Positions 37,001-45,377 of a DNA stretch of 64,000 nucleotides are shown piece after piece. Both the position numbers and the translations under genes were made by a program. The notes under the pieces were generated by a model. The model saw only the letters and a list, made by a program, of their open reading frames with translations. It was not told the origin of the DNA and made no database searches. Location of the stretch: positions 21,070 through 85,069 of the forward strand of contig JANRLT010000015.1 in NCBI GenBank assembly GCA_033762255.1. Reading direction: 5' to 3'. The stretch comes from Pirellulales bacterium. GTDB taxonomy: Bacteria; Planctomycetota; Planctomycetia; Pirellulales; JALHPA01. Within the stretch, counting starts at the first letter, position 1. The number at the start of each line of letters is the position of its first letter.

Positions 37001-37637
37001 GCAGCAGGACTGGCTAGAGCGGCACCAGGGACTCATTGCCGAGGAACTGAACGTGCTGCAGGTGGAATTCACCCGCCATGCCGAACAGTATATCGACTAC
37101 ACAGTGCTGCCGGATCTGAAAAAACTTGGTCCTAAAATTGGCAAGCGGTTGCCACTGCTCAAGCAGGCCCTCGCCACCGCCGACGCCGCGAAACTACTGG
37201 CGGAGATGCAAGAGCGCGGCAGCGTGACGCTGCCATTGGCGGATGGGCCGCTGGAACTGACCAGCGACGAGCTGTTGATTCGCCTGCAGGCCAAGCCGGG
37301 CTGGACCGCCGCGCAGGGGACCGCGTGCGTGGTGGTCCTGGCGACGGAATTGACGCCCGAACTGCTTCGCGCCGGTTATGCGCGGGAGATCGTCCACACG
37401 GTGCAAAGCCTGCGTAAGGATTTGGAACTGGAGTACACCGATCGGATCGAAATATTGACCGCCAGCGACGACGGGCAAATTCTGGCCACTTTAACGGAAC
37501 ATGGCCCCTACATCCAGGCCGAAACCCTGGCAACGGCAATCTTGCCCCGGCTTGACACCACTTCTCCGCGCCGCGCTAGCGCAGTCGAGACCCTCTCTCT
37601 AGGGGAGGGACCCATAGAAATCGCGATTCGGGTGTGA
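34068..37637 (+). CDS. ileS: Isoleucyl-tRNA synthetase
   Basis: An 1189-aa class I synthetase charging tRNA-Ile. The N-terminal fold starts [20 protein letters not shown]. The HIGH signature appears as HPGH ([10 protein letters not shown], about residue 55) and KMSKS is exact ([11 protein letters not shown], about 710). The editing domain ([20 protein letters not shown]) and the C-terminal anticodon-binding region follow. The long C-terminus and the wording around HIGH match the eukaryote-like IleS2 type, often less sensitive to mupirocin; that classification is inferred. The chain is longer than the roughly 1040 aa common for this type, partly from Gly/Ala-rich and Ala/Pro-rich insertions near residues 600-690. 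No T-box leader was seen upstream. Confidence 0.96.
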   Translation: MFAAVPGQIRFPELEERIGEFWKSNQIYQQSLANRAGAPRFVFFEGPPTANGMPHPGHCLTRAIKDLYPRYKTMRGFLCERKAGWDTHGLPVEVEVCKELGIHSKEEIEAFGIEPFIHKCQASVWRYMQQWERLTERLGFWVDLRQAYVTYHQTFVESVWWSLKQLFERGLLYQGHKIVWWWAQGGTALSSGEVGQGYRQVADPSVYVKFPIVMDDRARELGIPEGTSLLVWTTTPWTLPSNQFAAVNPELEYVVVVDSRQPGQPLLVAESLREALADKFKSEFQITSRYSGTQLVGLCYLPPFDIYINRNDSRESNSADNYSRKTLAWKLVAADFVTTDSGSGAVHIAPAFGEVDFQVLLEEQSRAKNGSGPQLINCVGPDGKFTAEGPDYCRGRWVKDCDRDIIRDLKSRGLLVHQEQYLHDYPFCWRAENDPLIQYPRRSWFIRTSQFKDQMLANNAQINWLPEHIRDGRFGNFLATNVDWALSRERYWGTPLPIWVCDATGQMEAVCNYAELLSKPGVTGTEVWEQAVAAARAAGQELVEDLKVHKPYIDAITYDSPFATGPDGLPARMRRVPDVIDCWYDSGAMPFAQWGYQGEAGGTSGGEGAAAAAREKFHQQFPADFISEAIDQTRGWFYSQLAISTLLFGEKPANAGQTPARQFDPQRDAPQTQYPKAPSASALATGFAPTYPHPFKNCIVLGLMLGEDGQKMSKSKRNYREPNEIFDKYGADALRWYFYATQPPWTTIRYSEQAIKESVPDFLLRLWNVYSFFVIYANIDGFDPAARLLGDVAQLEPDILRTARGYRPISQRNELDRWICSELHRTAAGVIARMDQYDNFGACGLLKEFVDALSNWYVRRSRDRFWSNDKESPEKLDAYWTLYESLLTAAKLIAPFTPFLAEELWQKLAAEPFGNRAVESVHLCDYPTGEADFIDEALSLRMNLVREIASLGRAARGSAKLKVRQPLAKVEVVLADPAQQDWLERHQGLIAEELNVLQVEFTRHAEQYIDYTVLPDLKKLGPKIGKRLPLLKQALATADAAKLLAEMQERGSVTLPLADGPLELTSDELLIRLQAKPGWTAAQGTACVVVLATELTPELLRAGYAREIVHTVQSLRKDLELEYTDRIEILTASDDGQILATLTEHGPYIQAETLATAILPRLDTTSPRRASAVETLSLGEGPIEIAIRV

Positions 37638-37662
37638 GGCGTAGCGGTGAGTTCTCCCGTAA

Positions 37663-37716
37663 CGGCGAGTTTTTACTCGCCGGAGTACCTCTGTAGCGAA
37701 ACTTGCCAAGGTTTCG
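37663..37716. repeat. Two adjacent hairpins downstream of ileS
   Basis: CGGCGAGT-TTTT-ACTCGCCG (37663-37682, 8-bp stem) is followed by CGAAAC..GTTTCG (about 37697-37716). Neither has a T-run, so they look more like intergenic palindromes than intrinsic terminators, though they could protect the ileS transcript end. Confidence 0.45.
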
Positions 37717-37766
37717 TGCTCTCAACTACCACCTGGTAGCATTACTATTCAGATTAAATTCCAGCA

Positions 37767-38060
37767 CTAGCGCTCAGACCAATATCCCGGCTCCCTGCTA
37801 GTGTGGGCAATGGCCACAACCAGGCATTCATCGTTATGCAATATACGATAAATAATTTGAAATGGAAACCTTTTTAATAAGTAGTAGTGATGGCGTTCAT
37901 CACATTTTGGATAACGAAAAGGGTCAGCCGCGATTGCAATCATGGCCTGATTGACAAAAAACTCAAAGTTAATTGCAGCTGTTTTACTGCGAGCGGCATA
38001 CCACCGCAGAGATTCCAGATAATCCGACTCCGCTTCCTGGCTAAATAAGATATTACTCAT
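37767..38060 (-). CDS. ParE/RelE-family toxin (intact)
   Basis: A 97-aa toxin starting at ATG 38060 (MSNILFSQEAESDYLESLRW). The fold markers are the N-terminal helix with EAESDYLESLRWY, RYPKCDERHHYYLLKRFPFQ, and the C-terminal IIYRILHNDECLVVAIAHTS with REPGYW. The frame is open further upstream, but those residues overlap the antitoxin gene and are not conserved. Family members poison gyrase (ParE) or cleave mRNA on the ribosome (RelE); which applies is not decidable. The antitoxin's stop overlaps this start by 8 bp. It is a paralogue of the interrupted toxin at 9944-10252. Confidence 0.87.
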   Translation of the reverse strand: MSNILFSQEAESDYLESLRWYAARSKTAAINFEFFVNQAMIAIAADPFRYPKCDERHHYYLLKRFPFQIIYRILHNDECLVVAIAHTSREPGYWSER

Positions 38061-38292
38061 GCAGTTCCACCAACTTACGCGCGTTTTCCTGGACTTCCCC
38101 CCAAGGTTTGGACGAGCTGCGTCCCGCATCATAATTTGCGGATCGCTGTTGGGCTGCGGCTATCCACGCAGGGCTGGGCAATACCCAATCCTCCGGTGAA
38201 AGTTCTTCCCACAATGTTTCCAGCATACGCAGCCGGTCGGATGCTGACAAACCACGAGCCGCTGTGAGGATTTCATCATAAACAGGTGGCAT
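38053..38292 (-). CDS. Addiction-module antitoxin
   Basis: A 79-aa antitoxin (MPPVYDEILTAARGLSASDR) of the small addiction-module family. The middle reads LRMLETLWEELSPEDWVLPS and the end SANYDAGRSSSKPWGEVQEN. The start is set by a good ribosome binding site, AAGGAG, 7 bp before ATG 38292; the frame is open 21 codons further but without a site. It is translationally coupled to the toxin (8-bp overlap). It belongs to the same family as the antitoxin at 9673-10005, though sequence identity is low. Confidence 0.85.
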   Translation of the reverse strand: MPPVYDEILTAARGLSASDRLRMLETLWEELSPEDWVLPSPAWIAAAQQRSANYDAGRSSSKPWGEVQENARKLVELHE

Positions 38293-38595
38293 GGATTTGC
38301 TCCTTAACCAATGATAATCAAACAATATGTGAATGTCGTGCGCGCTGAGATGCAATTGGCTAATTGTTTTGAATATATCTATTCTACTTTTACCTACTTG
38401 CTACTGCCAGTGTGAGTCGGAATGCCTTGATGTCTAAGGTTGGTTCCAGTCCTCCCGTCTCTGGCTTTATCCGGAGCCCCTGCTGGCTTGTCCAGCCGTA
38501 TTAAGTCAATTAAAAAAATAAGAATGAAAAATGAAGAATTGTGAATTATCATTCCCCATTCCGCCTTCTGCCTTCATACTTCATCATTTCCGTTT
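38293..38595. other. Intergenic gap between antitoxin and deoA
   Basis: 303 bp. Nothing gene-like was seen. It includes an A/T-rich AAAAAATAAGAATGAAAAATGAAGAATT segment (38513-38541) of the type repeated in other gaps of this window. Confidence 0.4.
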
Positions 38596-39885
38596 TCACA
38601 TCCGCTCCACAATTAATTCCGGCGGTGCTACCCGTTCCGGGCCAATCGTCCAGGACGTTTGCACCAGCTCCCGCGCGTGGGCCGCTTTATCCGGCGGGGC
38701 AAACATTTTAGCCAGCGGCTGGCCCCGCTCCACCCGGTCCCCTAATCGCACCAGAATTTCCAGCCCCGTCGAGTGATCCAGCCGGTCGGTCTGTACCTTG
38801 CGCCCTCCGCCCAATTCGATGATTGCCAGACCCAGTTGTTCGGCGTTGCAGGCGGTAATGTAGCCGCTCTCACCAGCCAGAACGTCCGCCGCGGGAGCGA
38901 CCGTCAGCCGCGCCGCGGGATCCCCCCCCTGGGCGGCTACCATTTGGCAGTATTTTTCGTAGGCGCGGCCGCTGGAGAGATGCCCGGTGAGGATTTGGCT
39001 CGCCGCCGGCGCGTCTGTCGCGCGCTGCGTCATGACCAACACTTCGACGCAGAGGGCCAGCGTGATTTCCCGCAAGTCCGCCGGACCCCCCCCCTGTAAC
39101 ATTTCCACCGCTTCCAGCACTTCGACCGCGTTGCCGACCATTCGGCCATTCGGCTGGCTCATATCCGTCAAAAGGGCCGTGGTCTGGACGCCCATGCGCC
39201 GCCCCGTGGCCACCAGCGAATGCGCGAGGGCGCGGGCGTCGGCCAGAGTTTTCATAAAGGCGCCGCTCCCCCATTTGACATCGAGGACGAGCGCGCTGGG
39301 GTTTTCAGCCAGCTTTTTGCTCATGATACTGGCGGTGATCAGGGCCAGGGAGGGGACGGTGCCGGTCACGTCGCGCAGGGCGTATAGTTTTTTATCGGCG
39401 GGGGCTAGTTCGGCGCACGCGCCGGTAATCACACACCCGACGCTATTCACCACCGTTTGCATTTCGGCGATCGACAAATCCGTGCGAAAGCCGGGGATGG
39501 ACTCCAGCTTGTCCAGGGTGCCGCCTGTCGCCCCCAGCCCGCGCCCCGACAGCATCGGCACCCGCAAGTCGCAACAGGCCAACAGCGGCGCGAGAATCAG
39601 TGATGATTTGTCGCCGATACCGCCAGTCGAATGCTTATCCACCGGCGGCGGCCCGTCCGCCGGCCACTGCAGGATACTGCCGCTGTGCAGCATCGTCGCC
39701 GTCAGACTGGCGATTTCGTCGGTGGTCATCCCGCGGCAGAGGATCGCCATCGCCAGGGCTGACATTTGATAATCGGGAATCGTGCCGGCGGTAAAGCCAC
39801 TAATAAAGTCGCGAATCTCATGGGCGTGCAAGACATGCCCATCACGCTTGCGGGCGATCACGGCGGCGGGGGAAAAGGGGGGCAT
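38596..39885 (-). CDS. deoA: Thymidine (pyrimidine-nucleoside) phosphorylase
   Basis: A 429-aa enzyme that cleaves thymidine or uridine with phosphate to the free base and (deoxy)ribose-1-phosphate in nucleoside salvage. Conserved blocks are ISGFTAGTIPDYQMSALAMA near the N-terminus, DKHSTGGIGDKSSLILAPLL (phosphate site, about residue 85), MLSGRGLGATGGTLDKLESI, and KKLAENPSALVLDVKWGSGA. The length is normal. A second nucleoside phosphorylase, for purines, lies 5.6 kb downstream in the window on the same strand; the accessory genes between them make one operon unlikely now. Confidence 0.95.
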   Translation of the reverse strand: MPPFSPAAVIARKRDGHVLHAHEIRDFISGFTAGTIPDYQMSALAMAILCRGMTTDEIASLTATMLHSGSILQWPADGPPPVDKHSTGGIGDKSSLILAPLLACCDLRVPMLSGRGLGATGGTLDKLESIPGFRTDLSIAEMQTVVNSVGCVITGACAELAPADKKLYALRDVTGTVPSLALITASIMSKKLAENPSALVLDVKWGSGAFMKTLADARALAHSLVATGRRMGVQTTALLTDMSQPNGRMVGNAVEVLEAVEMLQGGGPADLREITLALCVEVLVMTQRATDAPAASQILTGHLSSGRAYEKYCQMVAAQGGDPAARLTVAPAADVLAGESGYITACNAEQLGLAIIELGGGRKVQTDRLDHSTGLEILVRLGDRVERGQPLAKMFAPPDKAAHARELVQTSWTIGPERVAPPELIVERM

Positions 39886-39974
39886 GGGGGAATGCAGAGG
39901 TAAGAATGCAGAATGATGAATAATGAAGGCAGAATTGCGGAACGGGGGTTTGGGGCGAGGTGGGAGACGGGAGG

Positions 39975-40006
39975 GTGAATTGTAGGAGGCGACTCTGTCG
40001 CCGAAG
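39975..40006. repeat. Dispersed palindrome, family C (GGCGAC..GTCGCC)
   Basis: TTGTAGGAGGCGACTCTGTC-GCCGAAG: the core GGCGAC-TCT-GTCGCC is palindromic. A near copy is at 42852-42885 and an inverted one at 54754-54778. It lies between deoA and the 761-aa gene, and GAGACGGGAGGGTGAAT precedes it. Confidence 0.65.
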
Positions 40007-40033
40007 CAATCTCTATTTTTCAGTCCGCGCTCT

Positions 40034-42319
40034 TCAATGATTTAAGTCTGACGCGATTTGCGGCAGCAAACCTAGCTTGGTCAATTCACCTTCGGCAGCG
40101 GAAAATAACTTGCAAAACGTCTGTCGGTGCTTTTGATAGCTTTCCGCAGAGGTTTCACGGTCGCAATTATACTTGCTTTCCTGATACTCCTTAATCAAGT
40201 CTTGCATGCACTTTATCAATAGGTCCTGTGCTTGCTTTATTTTTCCGTTGTTAGCCCAGATTTCCGCGAGGACATCCATTTCTTCCCAGCGAAAATAGTT
40301 GGGGCTGTTGTCCAGGAATTTGGTGAAAAAGGATTCAGCTAATTCATGATTTCCCGCAAGGTATGCGGCATTGCCAAGTTGGGTCAAACCCATATTATTT
40401 TGCCAAAATGGAGTAAGCTGATCAATTGCCAGCAGGATATCATGTGGCTTGTTCAAACTAGCCAGCGCCGCGGTATAATCTGAAAAATATCGTTGAATCA
40501 CGCCATCAAGTCGATAGTAAGTGAATTGGCACTCTGAGGGAGCATCCTTCGCTGTTTGTAAGAACTGGTAATAGACGTCTTTCCAGACTTCGGCGGGTGA
40601 TTGATTCCGTAGGGTTGTCAGGGCCTGAACATAATCCGCAAGGTGCTGGGCAAGCGGTCCACTTTCATGGGCCTTGGCCCTCAGTGTTGGATCGGCGACT
40701 GTTGCCGCATCCAAAAGCTTTTCGTAGGCCGTGACAATCTGTTCTGGCGATCGAGGGGGAGTGTTTCTCTTCAAGTATTTTGCTCGCTCCGCCTCATGCC
40801 CCAAGCCCAACAATTCCCGACCGATGTGCAGGGACAGGATGTAGGATTCAGTGAAGTCCGCGGGTTGCTCGGCCGTAGGATACCAACGGCTCCGCGGCCC
40901 ATCCAGGACGGCAAAACCTGGTTGTTCGGCGTATGTTCCACTTGCCAATGCCACCAGCCGCGCGGGGTAGCCCAACTGCGGAGAGATTTCCGCAATGTGG
41001 CGGATGGCGGGTTGCTCAAGTTTGCCATGCCTCCATTGTTGGAGCAGGGATTCGTATTCACGGGCGTCCGTCACGTCGGAAACATCGATCAAGTTTTGAT
41101 GCTCCAGCTCCCAGCAGCAATGAATGGCGTAAATGTCCTCGGGCGGACGTTCGCGCATCGACTTTGTAAAGAAACACCAAGTCATGCTCCCCACCAGGCC
41201 GATATTAGAATCATCCTCCGCGAGTCCCGTCTGATCGCGGACTGTGTAACGAATGAGCCAGAATGGTTTGAGCAATCGTTCCGGCGGCCATTCCAACCAG
41301 CGATGATCGACAATTTCCAGCGAATCCGGGGGATGACCAAGTTCATTGGGATGGGCCAGCCAGTTAGAGAAATTCGCCAGCGCCTGAAAATCTGGATCGA
41401 GGCAGACCGCCGGGATCAGCTCTTCCCGGCCCAGCTCGTGCAGGTAGCGTATCGCAACCTGGGAGTGATTGTAGTCCTCGCAATATCGGATGAGCACCTT
41501 AAATCCCGCTTCTCGCCCCACTTTTGCCGCCGCCCAGGCTGCTTCGAGCTGCACGCCGGGGTCGGGATGTTCCATTGCCAGTCGGAGGAGTTGATCCCGC
41601 GTGGCTGGATTAATAAATGGCAGGGCGGCCGTGGCGCTATGCGCGTAACTGTAGTTTTCGGGATTGGTATCCGACAGCCAGGCACGCAGCCTTTCCCAGC
41701 CCGCCGCATCGTCAAAAGGATGCTCATCCAGTTGGTCCGCCAGCGCTGATTGATTAGCGGAATCGAGCAGCGCTACCGCGATAAAACCGGCTGGCAAGGG
41801 ATTGGTTAGCTCTTTATAGAGTTGGCCGCGATGCGGATGGTCGGCGGAAAAGTTTGCCAGAATGACATGCCACATATAGTCATCCGGCGCCACGGGGCGT
41901 TTGGCGGCGGTAATGATTCGCTGCAAACCTTGGCCAGTACCATACATGGCAAATATTTTCAGAATGAATAAGAAACTGTCTTTCTCTAGAATATTTTCCT
42001 TTGTTAGCCAATCATCGACGATTTTGAATAAGAGAGCTAACCCTTGTTGTGCAAACACATCAAACGCGGGAACGTCCCCCCCCGCGACATCCTGAAAGAG
42101 GCCGATCAACGCGCGCAGGCGAGAGGATTTTTCTGGATCAGTGTCAGGTTGCTGGGCAACTTGGGCTAACGTACGGCAGACAGCGGTTGCGTCGGCCTTG
42201 GTCTCGATGGAATAGTCCCCTAATTCATGAATCTCATGGAATAAATCCCCGTCGGATTTCATCCCACGATCGATGGCTCTGATTAATGGGCTGCTAAACA
42301 CCTTGTTCTCCAAAATCAA
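40034..42319 (-). CDS. Large helical (HEAT/TPR-like) cytosolic protein
   Basis: A 761-aa protein without signal peptide or membrane helices. Residues about 220-330 read like HEAT repeats (INPATRDQLLRLAMEHPDPG, VQLEAAWAAAKVGREAGFKV). The C-terminal 130 residues fit TPR-like helical pairs (LTQLGNAAYLAGNHELAESF, FTKFLDNSPN). No catalytic motif was recognised. The middle (EDIYAIHCCWELEHQNLIDV) is unfamiliar. It starts at ATG 42319 close to a direct repeat shared with the region upstream of the ComJ-like gene. Base composition is less G+C-rich than the neighbouring deoA. Function unknown; a protein-protein scaffold is the safest reading. Confidence 0.72.
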   Translation of the reverse strand: MILENKVFSSPLIRAIDRGMKSDGDLFHEIHELGDYSIETKADATAVCRTLAQVAQQPDTDPEKSSRLRALIGLFQDVAGGDVPAFDVFAQQGLALLFKIVDDWLTKENILEKDSFLFILKIFAMYGTGQGLQRIITAAKRPVAPDDYMWHVILANFSADHPHRGQLYKELTNPLPAGFIAVALLDSANQSALADQLDEHPFDDAAGWERLRAWLSDTNPENYSYAHSATAALPFINPATRDQLLRLAMEHPDPGVQLEAAWAAAKVGREAGFKVLIRYCEDYNHSQVAIRYLHELGREELIPAVCLDPDFQALANFSNWLAHPNELGHPPDSLEIVDHRWLEWPPERLLKPFWLIRYTVRDQTGLAEDDSNIGLVGSMTWCFFTKSMRERPPEDIYAIHCCWELEHQNLIDVSDVTDAREYESLLQQWRHGKLEQPAIRHIAEISPQLGYPARLVALASGTYAEQPGFAVLDGPRSRWYPTAEQPADFTESYILSLHIGRELLGLGHEAERAKYLKRNTPPRSPEQIVTAYEKLLDAATVADPTLRAKAHESGPLAQHLADYVQALTTLRNQSPAEVWKDVYYQFLQTAKDAPSECQFTYYRLDGVIQRYFSDYTAALASLNKPHDILLAIDQLTPFWQNNMGLTQLGNAAYLAGNHELAESFFTKFLDNSPNYFRWEEMDVLAEIWANNGKIKQAQDLLIKCMQDLIKEYQESKYNCDRETSAESYQKHRQTFCKLFSAAEGELTKLGLLPQIASDLNH

Positions 42320-42368
42320 ATAGTCGCCAGGAATTCCTGGTTAAAACCAGCCTTCCCTCAAATTTGCT

Positions 42369-42436
42369 TGACGGCCACAAAAATTCTCCCTTATATTAAC
42401 AAGATCGCTTCTCCGTGCGAACCGGCACTCTGCCGG
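42369..42436 (+). repeat. Direct repeat, copy 1
   Basis: The core TATATTA-CAAGATCGCT-CTCCGTGCGAACC (from 42392) recurs at 44792 in the same orientation, exactly 2400 bp away; weaker similarity extends on both sides. The end of this copy folds as CCGGCA-CTC-TGCCGG. Both copies lie near gene starts and bracket the 554-aa gene. Confidence 0.75.
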
Positions 42437-42495
42437 GGTTGATATTTTGGGGGTAGATTCGTTTTTTTACGGCAATTTTTCGCCCATGTGAAACC

Positions 42496-42626
42496 GTACT
42501 CCTCTCACTCCATGAGAGGGAAGTTACTGTACTCCCGTCACTCCGTGAGTGAAAACTACAGTACTCCTCTTACTCCGTGAGAGCAGGGTCATTGTAATGC
42601 TCTCATTCATGAGGGAATGTGCCTGT
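42496..42626. repeat. Tandem array of four 32-33 bp palindromic units
   Basis: Units begin at 42496, 42529, 42561 and 42594 with GTACTC or GTAATGC. Each contains an imperfect inverted repeat centred on ACTCCRTGAG (for example CTCTCACTCCATGAGAG). The units differ by several bases, so the array is old or fast-diverging. It is not a CRISPR: the units are contiguous and have no spacers. Confidence 0.75.
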
Positions 42627-42642
42627 GAGGGTAAACAACCAC

Positions 42643-42748
42643 CAAGCCGCCGCTGGTATCGGCCGCAGTAGGTCCCGTCCGCCGGACGGGGCAAGCGCGG
42701 AGGGGCAGGGGACGCGGGACGCGAGAGTAGGTCCCGTCCGCCGGTCGA
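42643..42748. repeat. Family A and two family B palindromes in a cluster
   Basis: AAGCCGCCGCTGGTATCGGC (42643, family A variant) is followed by GTAGGTCCCGTCCGCCGGAC (42668) and a second GTAGGTCCCGTCCGCCGG (about 42727). Between the latter two are imperfect GGGGACGCG units. Family B has the palindromic core CCCGTCCGCCGGACGGG; other copies lie near 46546, 47758, 53396 and 53431. Confidence 0.65.
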
Positions 42749-42851
42749 GACTGGTGCGATGAGGCAGGGGACGCGAGTGGCAGGGCGAGGGTTGCGGGGA
42801 CATATTTGCTTTTACGGCTGATGTGATAGAAGCAGGGGGGCGGAAGTGCCG

Positions 42852-42885
42852 GGGTGAATTGTAGGAGGCGACTCCGTCCCCGAAA
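42852..42885. repeat. Dispersed palindrome, family C
   Basis: GTGAATTGTAGGAGGCGACT followed by CCGTCCCCGAA, near-identical to the copy at 39975 apart from the right arm, which has lost perfect pairing. Confidence 0.6.
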
Positions 42886-42923
42886 ATTCATAATTTTAAT
42901 TCTTAGTTTCCAGAGGGTGCATT

Positions 42924-44588
42924 ATGCAATCTCAATCATTCACTCGCTCAGCGGTAGTGATTTTGCTCACCAGTGTCTGCTGGACGAGTTGCGGATTGAC
43001 AATTGGCCAGGAGCAGGGGGCGCAACCCGCGGCCGCGGCGCGGGATGCCACCAAGTCTGCCCCCCCGTTCACCATCTCCCAGGAAACGACCTACATCACC
43101 GAGCCCCTCAACCCGAATGGCTACCCCGATTATGTCGCCGCCGTGAATAAGGAATTATCCAAAGGCGTAACGCCAGAAAATAATGGGGCGGCGGTGGTCC
43201 TGGCGATTATCGATCCGCATGCCGAACCAAAAAGCGACAATCTTTATAAGCTGCTAAAAGTCGAGCGTCCCACCAGCGGCTATTTGCAAAGTTATAAAAC
43301 GTTCATTTCCGAAAAATTGACTCGCGATGGCTATGAAGCGGATACCGCGGCGTATTTAGCCACGGAAAAGCGACTAGAGGACCAATTTGACGCGGCTCTG
43401 ACCCGGCCTTGGACGGAAGAAGAATTCCCCCCTGTGGCGGAATGGCTCAAACAGCAGCAACCCGCCCTCGAAACGTTTAAGAAAATTCGCCAAAAGGACC
43501 GCTGGTTTGTGCCTTTGGAGCTCGATCCTGAGCGATTGTCCTTCATGGAAATTAGACTATCTTTACAGCATCAAATGCGTGACATCGCCTGTGCGCAAGC
43601 AATTTTGGCTCTCCGCGAAATCGGTCATCAACGATACGCCCAAGCGGCGGAAGTGATCGCGGACTCGCTGCATTGGTTACGGATATCGCAACCTGCTTGG
43701 GCGTTTATAGAGAAAATCATAAATGTAAACAATCACTCTACCGCGCATGATGCTCCACTAATGCATTTGACTTATGCCGCGCCAAGCGGCGCAATTGATG
43801 TCGAAGGACTGGTAAAGCTGCATGGTTCAATTGATAAATCAACTTGGAACAAGATATTGCATCATTATGATCGTATGAATATTTTGAGCATTATGTGTGA
43901 AATGGCCCAATACGGATACAACTGGTCGACGATTCCAGGTGAAAAACTGACTGTTGGCGCTGATCAGCAGTTTAATGACACTGTGGATTTTGACGTTATG
44001 TTGCAAACGATAAATGGCTATTACGACCGCAAGGAGGAAATTCTACGGCTATCAACAGCCGAAGAACGTTGGAAAGCATTTGAAGAGCTAAAGCAGAAAG
44101 TGGCTAAAGATCGACAAGGCATCAAGGATTCTGGACTTTTGTACAAAGCCATGCTTGTGAGTATGTCAAAAGAGGAACGATCGCGTGCCTGTGCCGCCTT
44201 AACTTATACTATTATGACCACCGGTTTCAATCACGGTATTCAAATGAAACTTCTCCAACGGCTAGAACTTCAAGCCAACCTGCAACGGGCCAATCTGGCG
44301 CTGGTGCGCTATCGGGCTAAGCATGGTAAATACCCGCTCGATTTCGCGGAACTAAAGTCCGAAGGTATTGAAGCTTTGCCACGCGAATTAATTGTGGAGG
44401 GCCCGATCAAATACAAGACCGATGGTGACAATTTTGTGTTGTGGAGTATCGGTTACGACGAAAACGACAGTGGTGGATATAACGGGTATGACCAAGCTGA
44501 TCATCTCCACGATGACTACGCCGTCTTTTCCCCCGCATGGCAGCCAAAACCACCCCCCAAGATGGAAACTGAGGACGGGGAAAAATGA
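42924..44588 (+). CDS. Exported hypothetical protein
   Basis: A 554-aa protein with an N-terminal hydrophobic leader (SAVVILLTSVCWTSCGLTIG), either a signal peptide or a weak lipoprotein signal at the second Cys. The central part is helical and unrecognised (EFPPVAEWLKQQQPALETFK). The C-terminal block NLALVRYRAKHGKYPLDFAE followed by LPRELIVEGPIKYKTDGDNF and VLWSIGYDENDSGGY is a layout seen repeatedly in planctomycete exported proteins and resembles the tail of pseudopilin-like substrates. The gene is bracketed by direct repeats 2400 bp apart. Bases 43550-44300 are visibly richer in A+T than the neighbours. Function unknown. Confidence 0.72.
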   Translation: MQSQSFTRSAVVILLTSVCWTSCGLTIGQEQGAQPAAAARDATKSAPPFTISQETTYITEPLNPNGYPDYVAAVNKELSKGVTPENNGAAVVLAIIDPHAEPKSDNLYKLLKVERPTSGYLQSYKTFISEKLTRDGYEADTAAYLATEKRLEDQFDAALTRPWTEEEFPPVAEWLKQQQPALETFKKIRQKDRWFVPLELDPERLSFMEIRLSLQHQMRDIACAQAILALREIGHQRYAQAAEVIADSLHWLRISQPAWAFIEKIINVNNHSTAHDAPLMHLTYAAPSGAIDVEGLVKLHGSIDKSTWNKILHHYDRMNILSIMCEMAQYGYNWSTIPGEKLTVGADQQFNDTVDFDVMLQTINGYYDRKEEILRLSTAEERWKAFEELKQKVAKDRQGIKDSGLLYKAMLVSMSKEERSRACAALTYTIMTTGFNHGIQMKLLQRLELQANLQRANLALVRYRAKHGKYPLDFAELKSEGIEALPRELIVEGPIKYKTDGDNFVLWSIGYDENDSGGYNGYDQADHLHDDYAVFSPAWQPKPPPKMETEDGEK

Positions 44589-44897
44589 GTGAGAGAAAAG
44601 TGGCCAGGATGAGGGACTATAGACGTAGGTAGCGGGGTTAAAGCTGGCTTTGCCACCCGGCTAGCGCTGTTATGCCGCCAATGGCATCGGCGTAGAAACA
44701 ACAACCACCCGAGCGGCGTGCGTCAGTCCGTTGGTAATGCCCTTCTCAACTGTAACACTGCATATTCTTGACGCCCAGCGTCATTCACCCCTATATTACC
44801 AAGATCGCTGCTCCGTGCGAACCAGCGTTCTGTAGGTGCCCACTTGGCCTTGATCAGTAGATATCGATTTTGCGGCTGACATTAGAACCCACAAATC
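44589..44897. other. Intergenic gap with repeats
   Basis: 309 bp holding a family A variant (GCCGCCAATGGCATCGGCG, 44674-44692) and the second copy of the direct repeat (44769-44836). No gene seen. Confidence 0.5.
44769..44836 (+). repeat. Direct repeat, copy 2
   Basis: TTGACGCCCAG..CTATATTACC-AAGATCGCTG-CTCCGTGCGAACC matches copy 1 at 42369 without gaps across its core. Downstream, GTAGAT and TTTTGCGGC segments also correspond to copy 1 flanks at about 42452-42475, so the homology is probably about 100 bp. It ends about 60 bp before the ComJ-like gene. Confidence 0.75.
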
Positions 44898-45377
44898 ATG
44901 CCTCTTATACATCGTGTGTCACTTGACATCTTTGCTGACTATCATCAGTTCTACCTAGCTGACGGTGGTATGAAGTGGGAAATTCCCATAGATTGGACTG
45001 ACAAGGATATACAAAATGGAGCGCTTGTCACCGATAGCGTTATCGCTGTCTCTCCAGCGCGTAATATGACTGTCCCTGTTGATATTGAATTATATGACCA
45101 GCCGCAAGAAATCGACCTTCAGAACGTAGATCACGCGTTTACCTGTTCATTAGAACTGCCAACGGGACATTTGCAGGTTCAAGAATGCGCTGGGCCTGAG
45201 AGATGCTATCTTACGGTTCCAAATGGTATCTACACCGTTCATGTACTCTTCAGTAAGCTTGCAGAAATTAGCGAAGACGGCCTAGAAGGCAAGGACCAGT
45301 ACAAAATATTGCTTTGGCCCGGCAGCCGTCAACCGCTCAATGTCCTTAAGCAATGGCAAGGGAATTGGAGGGGTTAG
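44898..45377 (+). CDS. ComJ/Nin-like protein (putative nuclease inhibitor)
   Basis: A 159-aa soluble protein. Segments DYHQFYLADGG, PIDWTDKDIQNGALVTDSVI and AVSPARNMTVPVDIELYDQP follow the same order as in the ComJ family (Bacillus Nin, inhibitor of the DNA-entry nuclease NucA): a YHQF start, a DWTDxxIxxG motif, and an ARN turn before a beta-strand. The remaining beta-rich half ends in LTVPNGIYTVHVLF. In polymorphic toxin systems ComJ-type domains act as immunity proteins against NucA/NucB-like nucleases, but no such nuclease is encoded nearby. The assignment rests on remembered family motifs and is moderate. No clear ribosome binding site. Confidence 0.6.
   Translation: MPLIHRVSLDIFADYHQFYLADGGMKWEIPIDWTDKDIQNGALVTDSVIAVSPARNMTVPVDIELYDQPQEIDLQNVDHAFTCSLELPTGHLQVQECAGPERCYLTVPNGIYTVHVLFSKLAEISEDGLEGKDQYKILLWPGSRQPLNVLKQWQGNWRG

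Larger units (their letters stand above)
42320..42923. other. Repeat-rich intergenic region
   Basis: 604 bp without a gene but densely packed with repeats: the direct repeat core (42390), the palindromic tandem array (42496-42626), one family A copy (42643), two family B copies (42668 and 42727) and one family C copy (42852). It separates the divergent 761-aa and 554-aa genes. Any promoters for both would lie among the repeats. Confidence 0.7.

Noticed and set aside
42496..42626. CRISPR-like array
   Set aside because: Units are contiguous and diverged, with no unique spacers and no cas genes nearby; treated as a tandem palindromic repeat.
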